Source of the DNA: Nisaea nitritireducens
GTDB lineage: Bacteria; Pseudomonadota; Alphaproteobacteria; Thalassobaculales; Thalassobaculaceae
Assembly: GCF_014904795.1 (NCBI RefSeq)
Contig: NZ_JACZFS010000075.1
Span: 1 to 41,680, forward strand
Direction: 5' to 3'
Length of the DNA stretch: 41,680 bases
Below the pieces are notes generated by a model, which saw only the letters and a program-made list of their open reading frames with translations, was not told the DNA's origin and searched no databases. The position numbers were made by a program, and so were the translations under genes. Numbering within the stretch: the stretch's first letter is position 1; each line of letters begins with the position of its first letter. Below are positions 1 to 8,274 of this stretch, piece after piece.

Positions 1-75
1 GCTGTGTTTGGTCTGAATTACAAATTCAGACTGAACAGAGGGGGTGGGGCGAAGCCCCGCCCACGGTCGGCCGAG

Positions 76-187
76 GGTCTGTCAATTGGTGCGAAAACGG
101 CCTCTGGTGCGGCCCGCAGGCGCAGCCGAGGACACGGGGCCGTTGGAGCATGACGCGCGGAGCGCGGCGCCTGCCGATTGACAGAGC
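76..187. repeat. Small element with imperfect 15-bp terminal inverted repeats
   Basis: The ends at 76-90 and 173-187 are inverted copies with 13 of 15 positions matching (core TCTGTCAAT at 78-86 and ATTGACAGA at 177-185). They enclose about 80 bp of GC-rich sequence without a convincing gene. A second perfect 9-bp inverted repeat lies just outside (GTCTGAATT at 11-19, AATTCAGAC at 23-31), and a GGGGC-gaa-GCCCC hairpin is at 46-58. The size and ends fit a MITE-like element or a structured remnant. No target-site duplication or transposase was identified. Confidence 0.35.
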
Positions 188-354
188 CTTGGACTACTGT
201 TGGGGCGGACAAAGACAAAAAGGTTCAGCCTGGCTAGAGCGCAGCGGAAGCCGGGCTGTCAAATATTCAACTGGGTCCGCGCAGCGCGCGGATCTCAACA
301 TTCATACCCGGTGCCGTTTACGAGATCGGGCCACGGCCAGGTGCCGGCGTCTAC

Positions 355-460
355 GCTGCGCGATAGGGATCGTTACCCGAATGGGCGGAGACACGCTTGC
401 GTGGCTCCGTGGAGCGACCGAAGGGAGCGGAGTAGAGCCTGGCCCCGACAGGGGATCGCC
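355..460 (+). repeat. Dispersed repeat A, copy 1 (about 106 bp, structured)
   Basis: This begins CTGCGCGATAGGGATCG and ends GGGGATCGCC. The same sequence recurs at 11669-11771, at 41604 to the window end, and as a 3' half at 28171-28209, always on the + strand. It contains a CACGC-tt-GCGTG hairpin at 392-403 flanked by GAG/CTC. The AT-rich stretch at 465-560 that follows has no gene I can support. Open frames crossing this stretch look like chance products of GC-rich sequence. Confidence 0.8.
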
Positions 461-608
461 ATATCTAGGGATAAACAGCATCTTATTGATTTTATTAATT
501 AATATAATTCATACATTAGCGGTCCTTCCCATAATGTTCATTACGCGATATTTATTTTAAACTCCGTAGAATGCAACTCATCGCCCCTCCCCATCTACGC
601 GGACCCGT

Positions 609-623
609 GAACAAAAAAAGAAC
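609..623. promoter_or_regulatory. LexA (SOS) box, GAAC-N7-GAAC
   Basis: GAAC at 609-612 and GAAC at 620-623 are separated by seven A residues. This is the direct-repeat operator known for alphaproteobacterial LexA (GTTC-N7-GTTC on the other strand). It lies 57 bp upstream of the chosen umuD start and next to a TTGACG hexamer (625-630) that could serve as -35. It implies DNA-damage induction of umuDC. Confidence 0.8.
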
Positions 624-679
624 ATTGACGGCCGATCCCTCTCTGTGGATTCCTGATCGACCACATAATGGAGCTATCT

Positions 680-1102
680 ATGCCGGTGCCGGTCTCAATG
701 AGCGCAACGACGCTGGGCCACGGTGAAGCAAACCTGTCGGCCGGTTTTCCCAGTCCAGCGGAAGATCATGGTGAAAACCGGATCGATCTCGCCGAAATAC
801 TGGTTCCACACCCGTCAGCCAGTTTCACGCTGCGGGTAAACGGCCACTCGATGACAAGAGCCGGCATCCATGACGGTGATCTGGCGATTGTCGATCGATC
901 GCTGACAGCCCGGCACAATGACGTGATAGTTGCCGCTCTAGACGGTGATTTGGTCTGCAAGCGGCTGCTCATTAAACACGGCCGCACCTGGCTCGTTCCA
1001 GACTGTGAGGATCCTGCCTATAAGCCTGCAGAAGTAACCGGCCGAGACGGTTTCGAGATATGGGGTGTCATCACCGCCACTATCCGGTTTCACAGGCGAT
1101 GA
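680..1102 (+). CDS. umuD: UmuD-like SOS mutagenesis protein (S24 self-cleaving protease)
   Basis: This is a 140-aa protein of the UmuD/LexA S24 family, the partner of UmuC in translesion polymerase V. After RecA-stimulated self-cleavage it forms the active UmuD' dimer. Aligned by eye with E. coli UmuD, the cleavage bond falls at Ala21-Gly22 in front of the conserved FPSPA segment. The catalytic Ser57 lies in NGHSM and Lys94 in LVCKRL, the spacing expected for the Ser-Lys dyad. The ATG at 680 was preferred to the ATG at 668 because GGAG precedes it at good distance and the length then matches the family. The stop overlaps the umuC start (ATGA). A LexA box lies upstream. Identification is firm. 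Confidence 0.93.
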   Translation: MPVPVSMSATTLGHGEANLSAGFPSPAEDHGENRIDLAEILVPHPSASFTLRVNGHSMTRAGIHDGDLAIVDRSLTARHNDVIVAALDGDLVCKRLLIKHGRTWLVPDCEDPAYKPAEVTGRDGFEIWGVITATIRFHRR

Positions 1103-2367
1103 CGGTCTTCGCGTTGGTCGATGCCAACAACTTCTATGTCTCATGCGAGCGGGTATTCAACCCGCGCCTGGAGGGTGTGCCGGTCGGCGTGCTTTCGAAT
1201 AATGACGGCTGTTTCGTTGCGCGCTCGAATGAGCTGAAGGCGCTTGGCGTCAAGATGGGCGAGCCCTTGTTCAAAGTGCGCGACCTTATCCGCCGGCACA
1301 ACGTCCGGGTACTGTCATCCAATTACGCGCTGTACGGCGATATGTCCGCCCGGATCGTTGATTGCCTCTCCTGCTTCACGCCAGACATCGAGATCTATTC
1401 GATTGATGAGAGTTTCCTTGACCTCACGGGCATGGAGCACCGCGACCTGATTGAATACGGACAGGGGATCCGTGCGACCGTGAAGCGCTGGACGGGTATT
1501 CCGACCTGTGTCGGCATCGGTCCGACCAAGACGCTCGCAAAACTGGCGAACTTCGCGGCAAAGAAAGCGCTGATTGACGGGACGAGCGTGTGCGATCTCC
1601 GGGACCAGGAGGTGCGGGACAAGCTGATGACGCGCACGCCGGTTGATGAAGTCTGGGGCATCGGGCGGCGATCAGCGGCAAAGCTGACCGCCCTCGGAGT
1701 TCATTCCGTCGCGGATCTTCGGGACATGGACACAAAGCGGGCACGGTCCCTCCTCACCGTCACTGGTGAGCGTATCATCCACGAGCTGCGCGGCATGGCC
1801 TGCATGTCGCTGGATTTGCTTGAGGAGCCACAAAAGGGCCTTGCCGTTACTCGCTCGTTCGGCCAACCCGTTATCGGGAAAGATGAACTGCTGTCCGCCC
1901 TGGTGACCTATGTCACGCGGGCTGGTGAAAAGCTGCGCCGCGGGGGCCTAGTCGCCGGGCATATGCAGGTTTTCGCCCGAACATCACCTTTCCGTGGTGA
2001 TCCACCTTACAGCGGATCCGGACAGGCCAGTGTCTCGCCCGCAACTGATGACACGTTCGAATTGATCGGGCATGCGACACGGATACTGGACCGAATTTGG
2101 AAGCCCGGCTTTAGGTACGCCAAGGCCGGGGTAATACTTACCGACCTGACTCCGCGTGGCCAGGCTCAACCCTCCCTACTCGACCGCCGCGACACTGACC
2201 GGTCAAAGCGCCTCATGGCCGCGATGGACGCCGTGAATTCCGGCATGGGCCGGGGAACGATTAGGCCTGGCATGGCGTCGGCAACAAAGGGATGGGGGAT
2301 GCGTCAGGAAAGCCGGACACCTGCTTACACGACACAGTTTGCGGATGTCCCCGTAGTGCGCGCGTGA
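1099..2367 (+). CDS. umuC: UmuC-like Y-family DNA polymerase (Pol V catalytic subunit)
   Basis: This is a 422-aa Y-family translesion polymerase that copies damaged DNA with low fidelity together with UmuD'. The metal-binding Asp8 lies in the N-terminal [13 protein letters not shown] motif, and Asp103-Glu104 lie in YSIDESF, at the positions known for UmuC. The little-finger and C-terminal UmuC-type region follow, and the length equals the E. coli protein. Translation is taken from the ATG at 1099, which overlaps the umuD stop by 4 bp, so the two are probably translationally coupled. An in-frame upstream ATG lies inside umuD and was rejected. Accessory umuDC pairs are common on plasmids and islands. 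The reading frame is intact. Confidence 0.95.
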   Translation: MTVFALVDANNFYVSCERVFNPRLEGVPVGVLSNNDGCFVARSNELKALGVKMGEPLFKVRDLIRRHNVRVLSSNYALYGDMSARIVDCLSCFTPDIEIYSIDESFLDLTGMEHRDLIEYGQGIRATVKRWTGIPTCVGIGPTKTLAKLANFAAKKALIDGTSVCDLRDQEVRDKLMTRTPVDEVWGIGRRSAAKLTALGVHSVADLRDMDTKRARSLLTVTGERIIHELRGMACMSLDLLEEPQKGLAVTRSFGQPVIGKDELLSALVTYVTRAGEKLRRGGLVAGHMQVFARTSPFRGDPPYSGSGQASVSPATDDTFELIGHATRILDRIWKPGFRYAKAGVILTDLTPRGQAQPSLLDRRDTDRSKRLMAAMDAVNSGMGRGTIRPGMASATKGWGMRQESRTPAYTTQFADVPVVRA

Positions 2368-2478
2368 AGGTACTTCGCAACTTTCCTGTATTGAAAGCCA
2401 AGATAGGGCGCTTTGCGCCTGATCATTCCTATTAGACCCACGCTGCGACCGCGATAGCGGGCGCACGAAAACAATAGG

Positions 2479-2497
2479 GCCGGGCCAATGGCCCGGC
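2479..2497 (+). terminator. Strong GC hairpin downstream of umuDC
   Basis: GCCGGGCC and GGCCCGGC are separated by aat, a perfect 8-bp stem about 110 bp after the umuC stop. There is no U-run behind it on the + strand; a short T-rich stretch follows on the minus strand. The rest of the 2368-2688 gap has no supported gene. It holds a GGCGC-ttt-GCGCC mini-hairpin near 2408 and a repeat-B core at 2552-2566. Confidence 0.4.
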
Positions 2498-2688
2498 TGA
2501 CAAAAGCGCGAAACTTCCGAGTGTAGTTTAGGCTGTCAAAGCGACGGGGCACGACCCAAAGCGGACTTTTAGCTTTGACGCCGGCCGTCGATTAGAAATA
2601 CGAAGAATGAGGTGTGGCCAGTACTGCCTTGGTAAGTAGGGCTGCGGTGGGCGTCACCAGAATATCCAGGCCAAGGGTCAGACATTCC

Positions 2689-3594
2689 ATGGACCGTCTA
2701 CAAGCGCTTCAGCTTTTCGCCCGCGTTGTCGAGCGGGGGACGATCTCGGCAGCAGGTCGCTCGCTAGGGTTGTCGAAGACGGTAGCCTCGAAACGCCTTC
2801 AGGACTTAGAGGCTGACCTAAGCATAGGTTTGCTCAACCGCACCACTCGTCACGTTTCCGTGACCGAGGCGGGTCAGGCGCTCTATGACCGAATCATACC
2901 GATGATTCGAGACATGGATGCCATCATCGAGCAAATCTCCGAAAGCACCGAGGCGCCATCGGGCGTGCTGCGCATTCTCGCCCGGCGATCTTTCGGGATG
3001 CTGCATATCGTGCCTACCCTGCCATCCTTCCGGGCGGAGTATCCCGAGGTCTCGGTCGACCTGCATCTGACCGAGACTGTGGAGATTGCCCCGTCATATG
3101 GGACCGACATCGCCATCCGTCTGGGGCAACCGACGGAGAAGTCCCTCGATTGGCAGCGCCTGACGACCGACCGGCGCATGCTCTGTGCCAGCCCGGAATA
3201 CTTTCGACACCATGCGCCTCCCGCTGACCTCAGCGACCTGGACCGCCACAATTGCCTAACCTATGGCCAAGAGGCTGAACCGGCGGTCTGGGTGTCCGAG
3301 CATCTCGGCAAACGTCGGGACATCGTGGTCACGGGGTCTCTGCGCTCCAACAGCGGGGAGGTGCTGCGCCAGGCGGCTTTGGATGGCCTCGGCCTTGCGC
3401 TCCTGCCGGAATGGATGATCGCTTGGGACGTCGCGGCAGGGCGCCTGCAAATCTGTTTCGACGACTTGCGGCTGTATCCTGCCGGCTACAGCGCGGAGAT
3501 CTACGCGGTCTACAGGCGCGTTTCACGCCTGCCTGGAAAACTCGAGGCTTTCCTTGGTCATCTCCAGAGGCATCTGGGCACCCATCTCAACTAA
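2689..3594 (+). CDS. LysR-family transcriptional regulator
   Basis: This is a 301-aa LTTR. Residues 1-60 form the winged helix-turn-helix (MDRLQALQLFARVVERGTIS, then the recognition helix SLGLSKTVASKRLQDLE). A linker helix and a periplasmic-binding-like effector domain follow from about residue 90 to 295. The ATG at 2689 was chosen because the canonical LTTR N-terminus begins there; an in-frame upstream start would add 25 unrelated residues. It is transcribed in the same direction as the catabolic genes 110 bp downstream and is probably their regulator, although LTTRs are more often divergent. The effector cannot be deduced. A CCGAT-a-ATCGG inverted repeat follows the gene in the gap before the dioxygenase. 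Confidence 0.9.
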   Translation: MDRLQALQLFARVVERGTISAAGRSLGLSKTVASKRLQDLEADLSIGLLNRTTRHVSVTEAGQALYDRIIPMIRDMDAIIEQISESTEAPSGVLRILARRSFGMLHIVPTLPSFRAEYPEVSVDLHLTETVEIAPSYGTDIAIRLGQPTEKSLDWQRLTTDRRMLCASPEYFRHHAPPADLSDLDRHNCLTYGQEAEPAVWVSEHLGKRRDIVVTGSLRSNSGEVLRQAALDGLGLALLPEWMIAWDVAAGRLQICFDDLRLYPAGYSAEIYAVYRRVSRLPGKLEAFLGHLQRHLGTHLN

Positions 3595-3598
3595 TTGT

Positions 3599-3611
3599 CC
3601 CGATAATCGGG
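3599..3611. promoter_or_regulatory. Inverted repeat in the lysR-dioxygenase gap
   Basis: A CCCGAT-a-ATCGGG palindrome lies immediately after the LysR stop and about 100 bp before the dioxygenase. It could be an operator for the regulator or a short terminator. There is no U-run. Weak evidence. Confidence 0.3.
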
Positions 3612-3703
3612 AGGGTATTTCCTGTATTATCCTACTTTCGCGGAGGAGCGTGTTGCGTCACGGTTTGGTCAGCAAATAACGTTCTACGGATTGGGGGAAC
3701 GCC

Positions 3704-4567
3704 ATGATTGGGACCAAGCAGATGCATCCGCTCTTAGCGGCCGAAATCACCGGGCTGGACGTGTCGGCACCGATCCCGGAAGCGGTGTTCTCCGAGATAA
3801 ATGAAGCATTCCGCCGACATTCGGTTCTTGTCTTTCGTGATCAACCGATCACCGATGACCAGCAAATCGCTTTCAGCGAGCGCTTCGGGGATTTGGAGAC
3901 CACGAAAGTCGGTACTGTGGGAACGGGCAGCAAGCTGATCGTGCTGTCCAACATGGATGCCGATGGCACCGTCGTGCCGCCGAGCGACCGGCAGTCTCTG
4001 AACAATCGAGCCAACCGTTCCTGGCATGCCGACAGCTCCTTCAAGGCGGTGCCGGCCATGGCCTCGATGTTGTCAGCCCGTATCATCCCGTCCAAGGGCG
4101 GCGACACCGAGTATATCAGCATGCGGGCGGTCTATGCGGAGCTGCCCGACCGGTTGAAGCAGGCGGTCGAGGGCAAGGTCGTGGTTCATGACTACGCCTA
4201 TTCCCGTTCCAAGATTGACCCGAACCTGGTGACCGACGAGGAACGTGCGGCGGTACCGCCGGTCCGCCAGGCGATGGTGATTGACCACGGGTCCGATCTT
4301 GGCAGATCGTTGTATCTTGGTGCCCATGCGGCGCGGGTCGAAGGTATGCCGGAAGACGAAGGGCGGGCTTTGATCGACGAGCTGATGGCATTCGCCACGC
4401 AGGAGCGGTTCGTTTATGCGCACAAATGGCGACCCCTTGACCTGATCCTTTGGGACAACAGGGCTGTCATCCATCGGGCGACACCGTTCGAGAGTGCGAC
4501 CGAGAAGCGCCTAATGGTGCGCACGACCATCGCCGGCGAAGCGCCGACTTTGGCGGCGGTTGGGTGA
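3704..4567 (+). CDS. TfdA/TauD-family Fe(II)/2-oxoglutarate dioxygenase
   Basis: This is a 287-aa enzyme of the TauD/TfdA family. Such enzymes use Fe(II), O2 and 2-oxoglutarate to hydroxylate a substrate, often cleaving an ether, sulfonate or similar bond. The HxD iron ligands are His108 and Asp110 in SWHADSS. The distal His257 lies in NRAVIHRATPF, and Arg residues about 12-16 positions later are placed to bind the 2-oxoglutarate carboxylate, so the facial triad is complete. Its TGA overlaps the GTG of the next gene (GTGA), so dioxygenase, GMC oxidoreductase and aldolase form one operon. Overall look is nearer TfdA (phenoxyacetate-type) than taurine TauD, but the substrate is not identifiable. 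Confidence 0.9.
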   Translation: MIGTKQMHPLLAAEITGLDVSAPIPEAVFSEINEAFRRHSVLVFRDQPITDDQQIAFSERFGDLETTKVGTVGTGSKLIVLSNMDADGTVVPPSDRQSLNNRANRSWHADSSFKAVPAMASMLSARIIPSKGGDTEYISMRAVYAELPDRLKQAVEGKVVVHDYAYSRSKIDPNLVTDEERAAVPPVRQAMVIDHGSDLGRSLYLGAHAARVEGMPEDEGRALIDELMAFATQERFVYAHKWRPLDLILWDNRAVIHRATPFESATEKRLMVRTTIAGEAPTLAAVG

Positions 4568-6165
4568 GCGAGACCGCTGACTACGTGATCGTCGGGGCCG
4601 GCACTGCCGGCTGCGTCCTGGCGAACCGGCTGAGCGCCGATCCCAATATCCGCGTGCTCCTGCTGGAGGCCGGCGGCAGCGACCGCCATCCTTATGTCCA
4701 GGCTCCGGTCGGATTCCTGAAGACTTTCCAGGATCCGCGATTCAACTGGTGTTTCTCGACGGCGCCTGGAGCCGGTGTCGACGGTCGCGCAATCTTCTTT
4801 CCGCGCGGACGCGTCCTCGGCGGATCGAGTTCGATCAACGGCCACCTGTACGTTCGCGGCCAGCACCGGGACTTCGACACCTGGGCGCAGCTTGGCAATC
4901 GCGGCTGGGCCTATGAGGATGTCCTGCCCTATTTCCGCCGGGCGGAGGACCGCTCGACCGGCGGCGACGCCTACCATGGCGCCGGCGGACCGCAGCACGT
5001 CTCCGACATCCATGAACGGCACCCGATCTGCGAGGCCTTCATCGACGGGGCCGAGAGCCTCGGGCTACCGCGCAACTCCGACTATAATGGTATGCGTCAG
5101 GAAGGCCTGGCGTATTACCAGCGCACGATCCGCAGCGGCAAACGCCATAGTGCGGCGAGCGGCTTCCTGCACCCAGTGCGCAACCGGCCGAACCTCGAGG
5201 TCGTCAGCCATGCTCATGTGGAGCGTGTGGTGTTCGAGGGGCGCCGGGCGGTTGGGGTGCGCTATCGCCGGTATGGACAATCACACACCGCGACTGCGGC
5301 GCAGGAGGTCATTCTGGCGGCCGGTGCGATCGGTAGCCCGCAATTGCTGCAGGTCTCGGGTATCGGAGACCCCGAGCACCTGCGCGGAATCGGCGTCGAC
5401 ATCGTCCATGCACTGCCGTCGGTCGGGCAGGGCCTCCAGGATCACTACGCAGTCCGGGTCGTGCATCGGGTGACGCGGCCGATCACGTTAAACGAACGCG
5501 CCCGTGGGCCCCGCCTGCTTTGGGAGATCGGGCGATGGCTGGCAACCGGCAAGGGGCTGCTCGCCTTCAGCCCGGCCCATGTCGGTGCCTTTGTGCGATC
5601 TTCCGACGAACTTGAGGAACCCGATCTTCAGTTCGTCTTCACACCGGCAAGCTACTCGGATGGCGTCATCGGGCAGCTGCAGCGCGAGCCGGGCATGACC
5701 CTCGGCGTGTGGCAGATGCGCCCCCACAGCACCGGGCATGTCCGGGCGCTGTCTTCGGATACCGATGATGCGCCGGAAATCCAGCCAAACTATCTGACGG
5801 ACCTGGCCGACCAGCGAGCAATCGTCCAAGGGATTCGTTGGGGCCGAAAGCTGCTGTCGAGTGACGACCTTGAGCAGTATCGCGGGCCGGAGACCCTTCC
5901 TGGTCCGGACATTCGGACGGACGACGAATTGCTCGCCTATGCCCGGGCGAAGGGGGCCACAGTCTACCACGCGGTCAGCACCTGCCGGATGGGCACCGAT
6001 GCAGGTGCCGTTGTCGACCCGACCCTGAGGGTCTGCGGTGTCGAGGGTCTGCGCGTGGTTGATGCCTCGGTCATGCCAACAATGGTTTCGGCCAACACCA
6101 ATGCCGCCACAATGATGATCGCCGAGAAGGCGTCCGATCTGATCCTGGAAAAGGCAGCACCATGA
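4564..6165 (+). CDS. GMC-family FAD-dependent alcohol dehydrogenase/oxidase
   Basis: This is a 533-aa glucose-methanol-choline oxidoreductase that oxidises an alcohol to an aldehyde using FAD. The dinucleotide-binding motif VGAGTAG is at residues 10-16, the GMC signature region (PRGRVLGGSSSIN) is near residue 80, and the C-terminal active-site part carries VYHAVSTCRMG followed by SANTNAATMMIAEKASD with the conserved His/Asn. The GTG start at 4564 overlaps the preceding stop. A longer in-frame version beginning inside the dioxygenase gene was rejected because the flavoprotein fold starts at SETADYVIVGAG. It is related to choline and aliphatic alcohol dehydrogenases; the substrate is unknown and presumably follows from the upstream dioxygenase. 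Confidence 0.92.
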   Translation: MSETADYVIVGAGTAGCVLANRLSADPNIRVLLLEAGGSDRHPYVQAPVGFLKTFQDPRFNWCFSTAPGAGVDGRAIFFPRGRVLGGSSSINGHLYVRGQHRDFDTWAQLGNRGWAYEDVLPYFRRAEDRSTGGDAYHGAGGPQHVSDIHERHPICEAFIDGAESLGLPRNSDYNGMRQEGLAYYQRTIRSGKRHSAASGFLHPVRNRPNLEVVSHAHVERVVFEGRRAVGVRYRRYGQSHTATAAQEVILAAGAIGSPQLLQVSGIGDPEHLRGIGVDIVHALPSVGQGLQDHYAVRVVHRVTRPITLNERARGPRLLWEIGRWLATGKGLLAFSPAHVGAFVRSSDELEEPDLQFVFTPASYSDGVIGQLQREPGMTLGVWQMRPHSTGHVRALSSDTDDAPEIQPNYLTDLADQRAIVQGIRWGRKLLSSDDLEQYRGPETLPGPDIRTDDELLAYARAKGATVYHAVSTCRMGTDAGAVVDPTLRVCGVEGLRVVDASVMPTMVSANTNAATMMIAEKASDLILEKAAP

Positions 6166-6187
6166 CGAGAAAAGAGGAGAGTACCCG

Positions 6188-6976
6188 ATGATTGATATCA
6201 GGAATCACGCGTTGGACCGGCTGCGGGCTGGCGAGCTGTCGCTCGGTGTGGGGCTGCGCCAGGCGCGGACCGTTGACATCGCTAAAGCGATGAAAACCGC
6301 AGGGTTTGACTGGCTGTTCATCGACATGGAACACAACGCCATGGACGTCGACATGGCGGTGCAGATCTGTGTCGCGGCGCAGGATGCCGGGATCACGCCA
6401 ATCGTGCGCGTGCCCGGCTTCCAGCATTTCCACGCCACCCGTGTGCTCGACGGCGGAGCTCAGGGCATTGTAGTGCCCCATGTGGACGACGCGGAGACCG
6501 CCGCGCAGATGGTAAGCAATGTCCGCTATCCGCCGCTCGGTCACCGTTCTGTGACCGGGGCGCTGCCGCAGCTCGACTTCGTCTCGCACGCAATGGCCGA
6601 AACGGCAGAAGCCGTGAACCGCGAGACCCTGCTGGTGCTTATGCTGGAAACGCCGACAGCGATCGCCAATGCCGACGCCATCGCAGCCGTGCCCGGCGTC
6701 GATGCCCTGCTGATCGGCACCAGCGACCTGACGATGGAGATGGGGATCCCCGGCCAGTTCGACCATCAGGACGTGATCGCGGCCTATGAGACCGTGATCG
6801 CCGCTTGCCGGAAGCACGGAAAACACCCGGGCATGGGCGGCGTCTACGATCCGGCGAACATGCAGCGCTATATTTCGATAGGCGCTCGTCTGATCCTGTC
6901 AGGTAGCGATTTCTCTTTCCTGATGGCGGGTGCGCGGGCGCAGGCGTCAGCAGTCCGGGCGATGAGCCCTTCATAG
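6188..6976 (+). CDS. HpcH/HpaI-family aldolase (2-keto acid aldolase)
   Basis: This is a 262-aa class II aldolase of the HpcH/HpaI family. These enzymes cleave 4-hydroxy-2-oxo acids (for example 2-keto-3-deoxyglucarate or 4-hydroxy-2-oxoheptanedioate) to pyruvate and an aldehyde. Family landmarks are FIDMEHNAMD (acidic metal/phosphate region, about residue 47), VRVPG, GGAQGIVVPHVDD and the late LIGTSDLTMEMG segment with the metal-binding acidic residue. It lies 22 bp after the GMC gene behind GAGGAGAG. It would supply the carbon-carbon cleavage step of the operon and yield pyruvate for central metabolism. The natural substrate is not determinable. Confidence 0.9.
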   Translation: MIDIRNHALDRLRAGELSLGVGLRQARTVDIAKAMKTAGFDWLFIDMEHNAMDVDMAVQICVAAQDAGITPIVRVPGFQHFHATRVLDGGAQGIVVPHVDDAETAAQMVSNVRYPPLGHRSVTGALPQLDFVSHAMAETAEAVNRETLLVLMLETPTAIANADAIAAVPGVDALLIGTSDLTMEMGIPGQFDHQDVIAAYETVIAACRKHGKHPGMGGVYDPANMQRYISIGARLILSGSDFSFLMAGARAQASAVRAMSPS

Positions 6977-6988
6977 CGGACCGGCTGA

Positions 6989-7249
6989 GTGCCATCTGGA
7001 AGACTTGGGATTCCAAGCTCGACTAAGGTGCCGGGCTTCGTCGAGTTCCGCCTGCTCAAAGGCCCCGAAGCCGAAGACCACACCCTCTACGCCTCGGACA
7101 CGCTGTGGAAGGATTACGATTCCTTCATCGCCTGGACGAAATCCGACCATTTCCGTAAGGCGCATGCCAATGCGGGCAATGCCGACCGGAAGCCGCTCTA
7201 TCAGGGCCACACGCAGTTCGAGGGTTTAGAAGATTTGAGCGCGATTTGA
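6989..7249 (+). pseudogene. Truncated antibiotic-biosynthesis-monooxygenase (ABM/IsdG-like) domain
   Basis: The frame from about 7025 (KVPGFVEFRLLKG through SDTLWKDYDSFIAWTKSDHF) reads as the C-terminal two-thirds of an ABM-fold protein of the haem-degrading-monooxygenase-like type. The N-terminal beta strand and active-site region (about 30 residues) that normally precede VPGFVEF are missing, and the sequence just before is unrelated. The gene therefore appears cut at its 5' end near 7025, close to the end of the aldolase operon at 6976. That marks a deletion or recombination junction. It is probably non-functional, although an open frame with an ATG at 6989 remains. Confidence 0.65.
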
Positions 7250-7340
7250 GATGCATGGAGCACCGTGCCCGGACGCGGAGCGGCGCTTTATGTAAGGGGA
7301 TCGAGTGCCGTAAAACGGGAAATGTTGCAGATGACTGCTT

Positions 7341-7361
7341 CCGCCCCAAAGCGGCCAGTCA
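7341..7361. repeat. Dispersed repeat B core
   Basis: CCGCCCCAAAGCGGCC at 7341-7356, next to GACTGCTT, is a variant of the CGACCCAAAGCGGAC core found at 2552-2566, 11647-11661 and 30109-30123, and in reverse near 10253 and 41570. The 7250-7444 gap otherwise holds no supported gene. Confidence 0.5.
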
Positions 7362-7444
7362 GTTGAAGCTACGCGGACAAAGTGGCCGTGCGAAGAATGT
7401 CGCAAATGTTTCATACATTCTATTATGCGGCCATCAGGTAAAAG

Positions 7445-7837
7445 CTAACCACGAAAAAGCTCTTTTAGCATCGGGCAATCTTTTCGACCTTTGCGACACG
7501 ATGCAACAAGCTCACGCAACGCCTGTTCCATATGTCTAAGGTCGGCAATCTTCGCACGCACAAGCGTCAAATTCTCACTACCAATTTTTCCTGCCTCCTC
7601 GCAGGTCGATGCGTCTGAATGGGAAAGTTCCAACAGCGTTCGAATGTCTGAGATTGAGAACCCAAGCTCTCTGCTCCGCTTCACGAAACGCAATCGAGAA
7701 ACAATCTCTGGGTCATAATCACGACGGCCAGCCGCCGTTCGTGCTGGCTTTGGTGTGATGCCCTCCCGTTCGTAATAGCGAATGGTTTCGATACTCACTC
7801 CACTTAACTCTGATGCCTTGCCGATAGGCCAACCCAT
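7445..7837 (-). CDS. merR: Mercury-responsive MerR regulator
   Basis: This is a 130-aa MerR-family metalloregulator, repressor and Hg(II)-dependent activator of the divergent mer operon. The N-terminal winged helix reads PIGKASELSGVSIETIRYYE, followed by the dimerisation helix. The Hg-binding cysteines are Cys79 (STCEEAG), Cys114 and Cys121 (SCRKGRKDCPML), corresponding to the three essential cysteines of Tn501 MerR, with the loop two residues shorter. The start at 7837 (MGWPIG) was chosen because homology begins there; a longer in-frame start would run through the operator. It is transcribed divergently from merT across a 19-bp-spacer promoter. Confidence 0.92.
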   Translation of the reverse strand: MGWPIGKASELSGVSIETIRYYEREGITPKPARTAAGRRDYDPEIVSRLRFVKRSRELGFSISDIRTLLELSHSDASTCEEAGKIGSENLTLVRAKIADLRHMEQALRELVASCRKGRKDCPMLKELFRG

Positions 7838-7844
7838 TTTCTTC

Positions 7845-7875
7845 TTGCTCCTGTAGTTACTACAGAAGTCATAAT
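7845..7875 (+). promoter_or_regulatory. mer operator/promoter (MerR type, 19-bp spacer)
   Basis: The -35 TTGCTC (7845-7850) and -10 CATAAT (7870-7875) are separated by 19 bp. The spacer contains the near-perfect dyad CTGTAGT-t-ACTACAG (7851-7865). An overlong spacer with a central dyad is the hallmark of MerR-activated promoters, which MerR untwists on binding Hg(II). The expected transcription start is near 7882, which coincides with the merT ATG, so the merT message may be leaderless. Confidence 0.85.
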
Positions 7876-7881
7876 TGAAAT

Positions 7882-8274
7882 ATGAAGCAAACGGAACATT
7901 CAATTTCAGCGCCGCAAACCAATGACGGTGGGCTAACGTCTGCCGTCACTGGCGGCGCAATCCTACTGGCTGGCTTGTCAGCATCATGCTGTATTTTGCC
8001 CTTGGCGTTATCGATAGTCGGTCTGGGCGGCTCTTGGCTGTCCTTCCTTGGCCCGTTTGTGCGCTATCGCGAAATCATCCTGTTGGTCGTTGCTGTGACA
8101 CTCGTTTGGTCTTGGGTAAAGCTCTGGCGCTCACCATGCGGCATCACTGGTAATCGGAATAATACGATTTTCACTGCGATTGCGACGCTTGTTTTCCTCG
8201 GCGCTCTTAGTGCGCCCCTCTGGGAAAATGAGGTCGCCCGCTCCCTCTGGGACGTTTTAAGGAATCAGTCATGA
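7882..8274 (+). CDS. merT: Mercuric ion transporter MerT
   Basis: This is a 130-aa inner-membrane protein that imports Hg(II) for reduction by MerA. Three hydrophobic segments are visible (about residues 22-50, 62-82 and 93-112). The vicinal Cys36-Cys37 (SASCC) sit in the first helix as in MerT, and one further cysteine, Cys86 (SPCG), lies in the cytoplasmic loop where MerT usually has a Cys pair. No ribosome-binding site precedes the ATG, and no other Met exists nearby. Given the promoter position the mRNA may start at or next to this ATG. The stop overlaps merF (ATGA). There is no merP in this operon, so periplasmic Hg delivery must differ from Tn501. Confidence 0.88.
   Translation: MKQTEHSISAPQTNDGGLTSAVTGGAILLAGLSASCCILPLALSIVGLGGSWLSFLGPFVRYREIILLVVAVTLVWSWVKLWRSPCGITGNRNNTIFTAIATLVFLGALSAPLWENEVARSLWDVLRNQS

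Noticed and set aside
150-560. Two long overlapping open frames in the left margin
   Set aside because: They run through repeat A, and their products have no recognisable domain. Similar frames across the other repeat copies differ; they are side effects of GC-rich sequence.
7005-7229. Alternative frame over the monooxygenase remnant
   Set aside because: Low-complexity Ser/Arg-rich product; the other frame shows ABM-fold residues.
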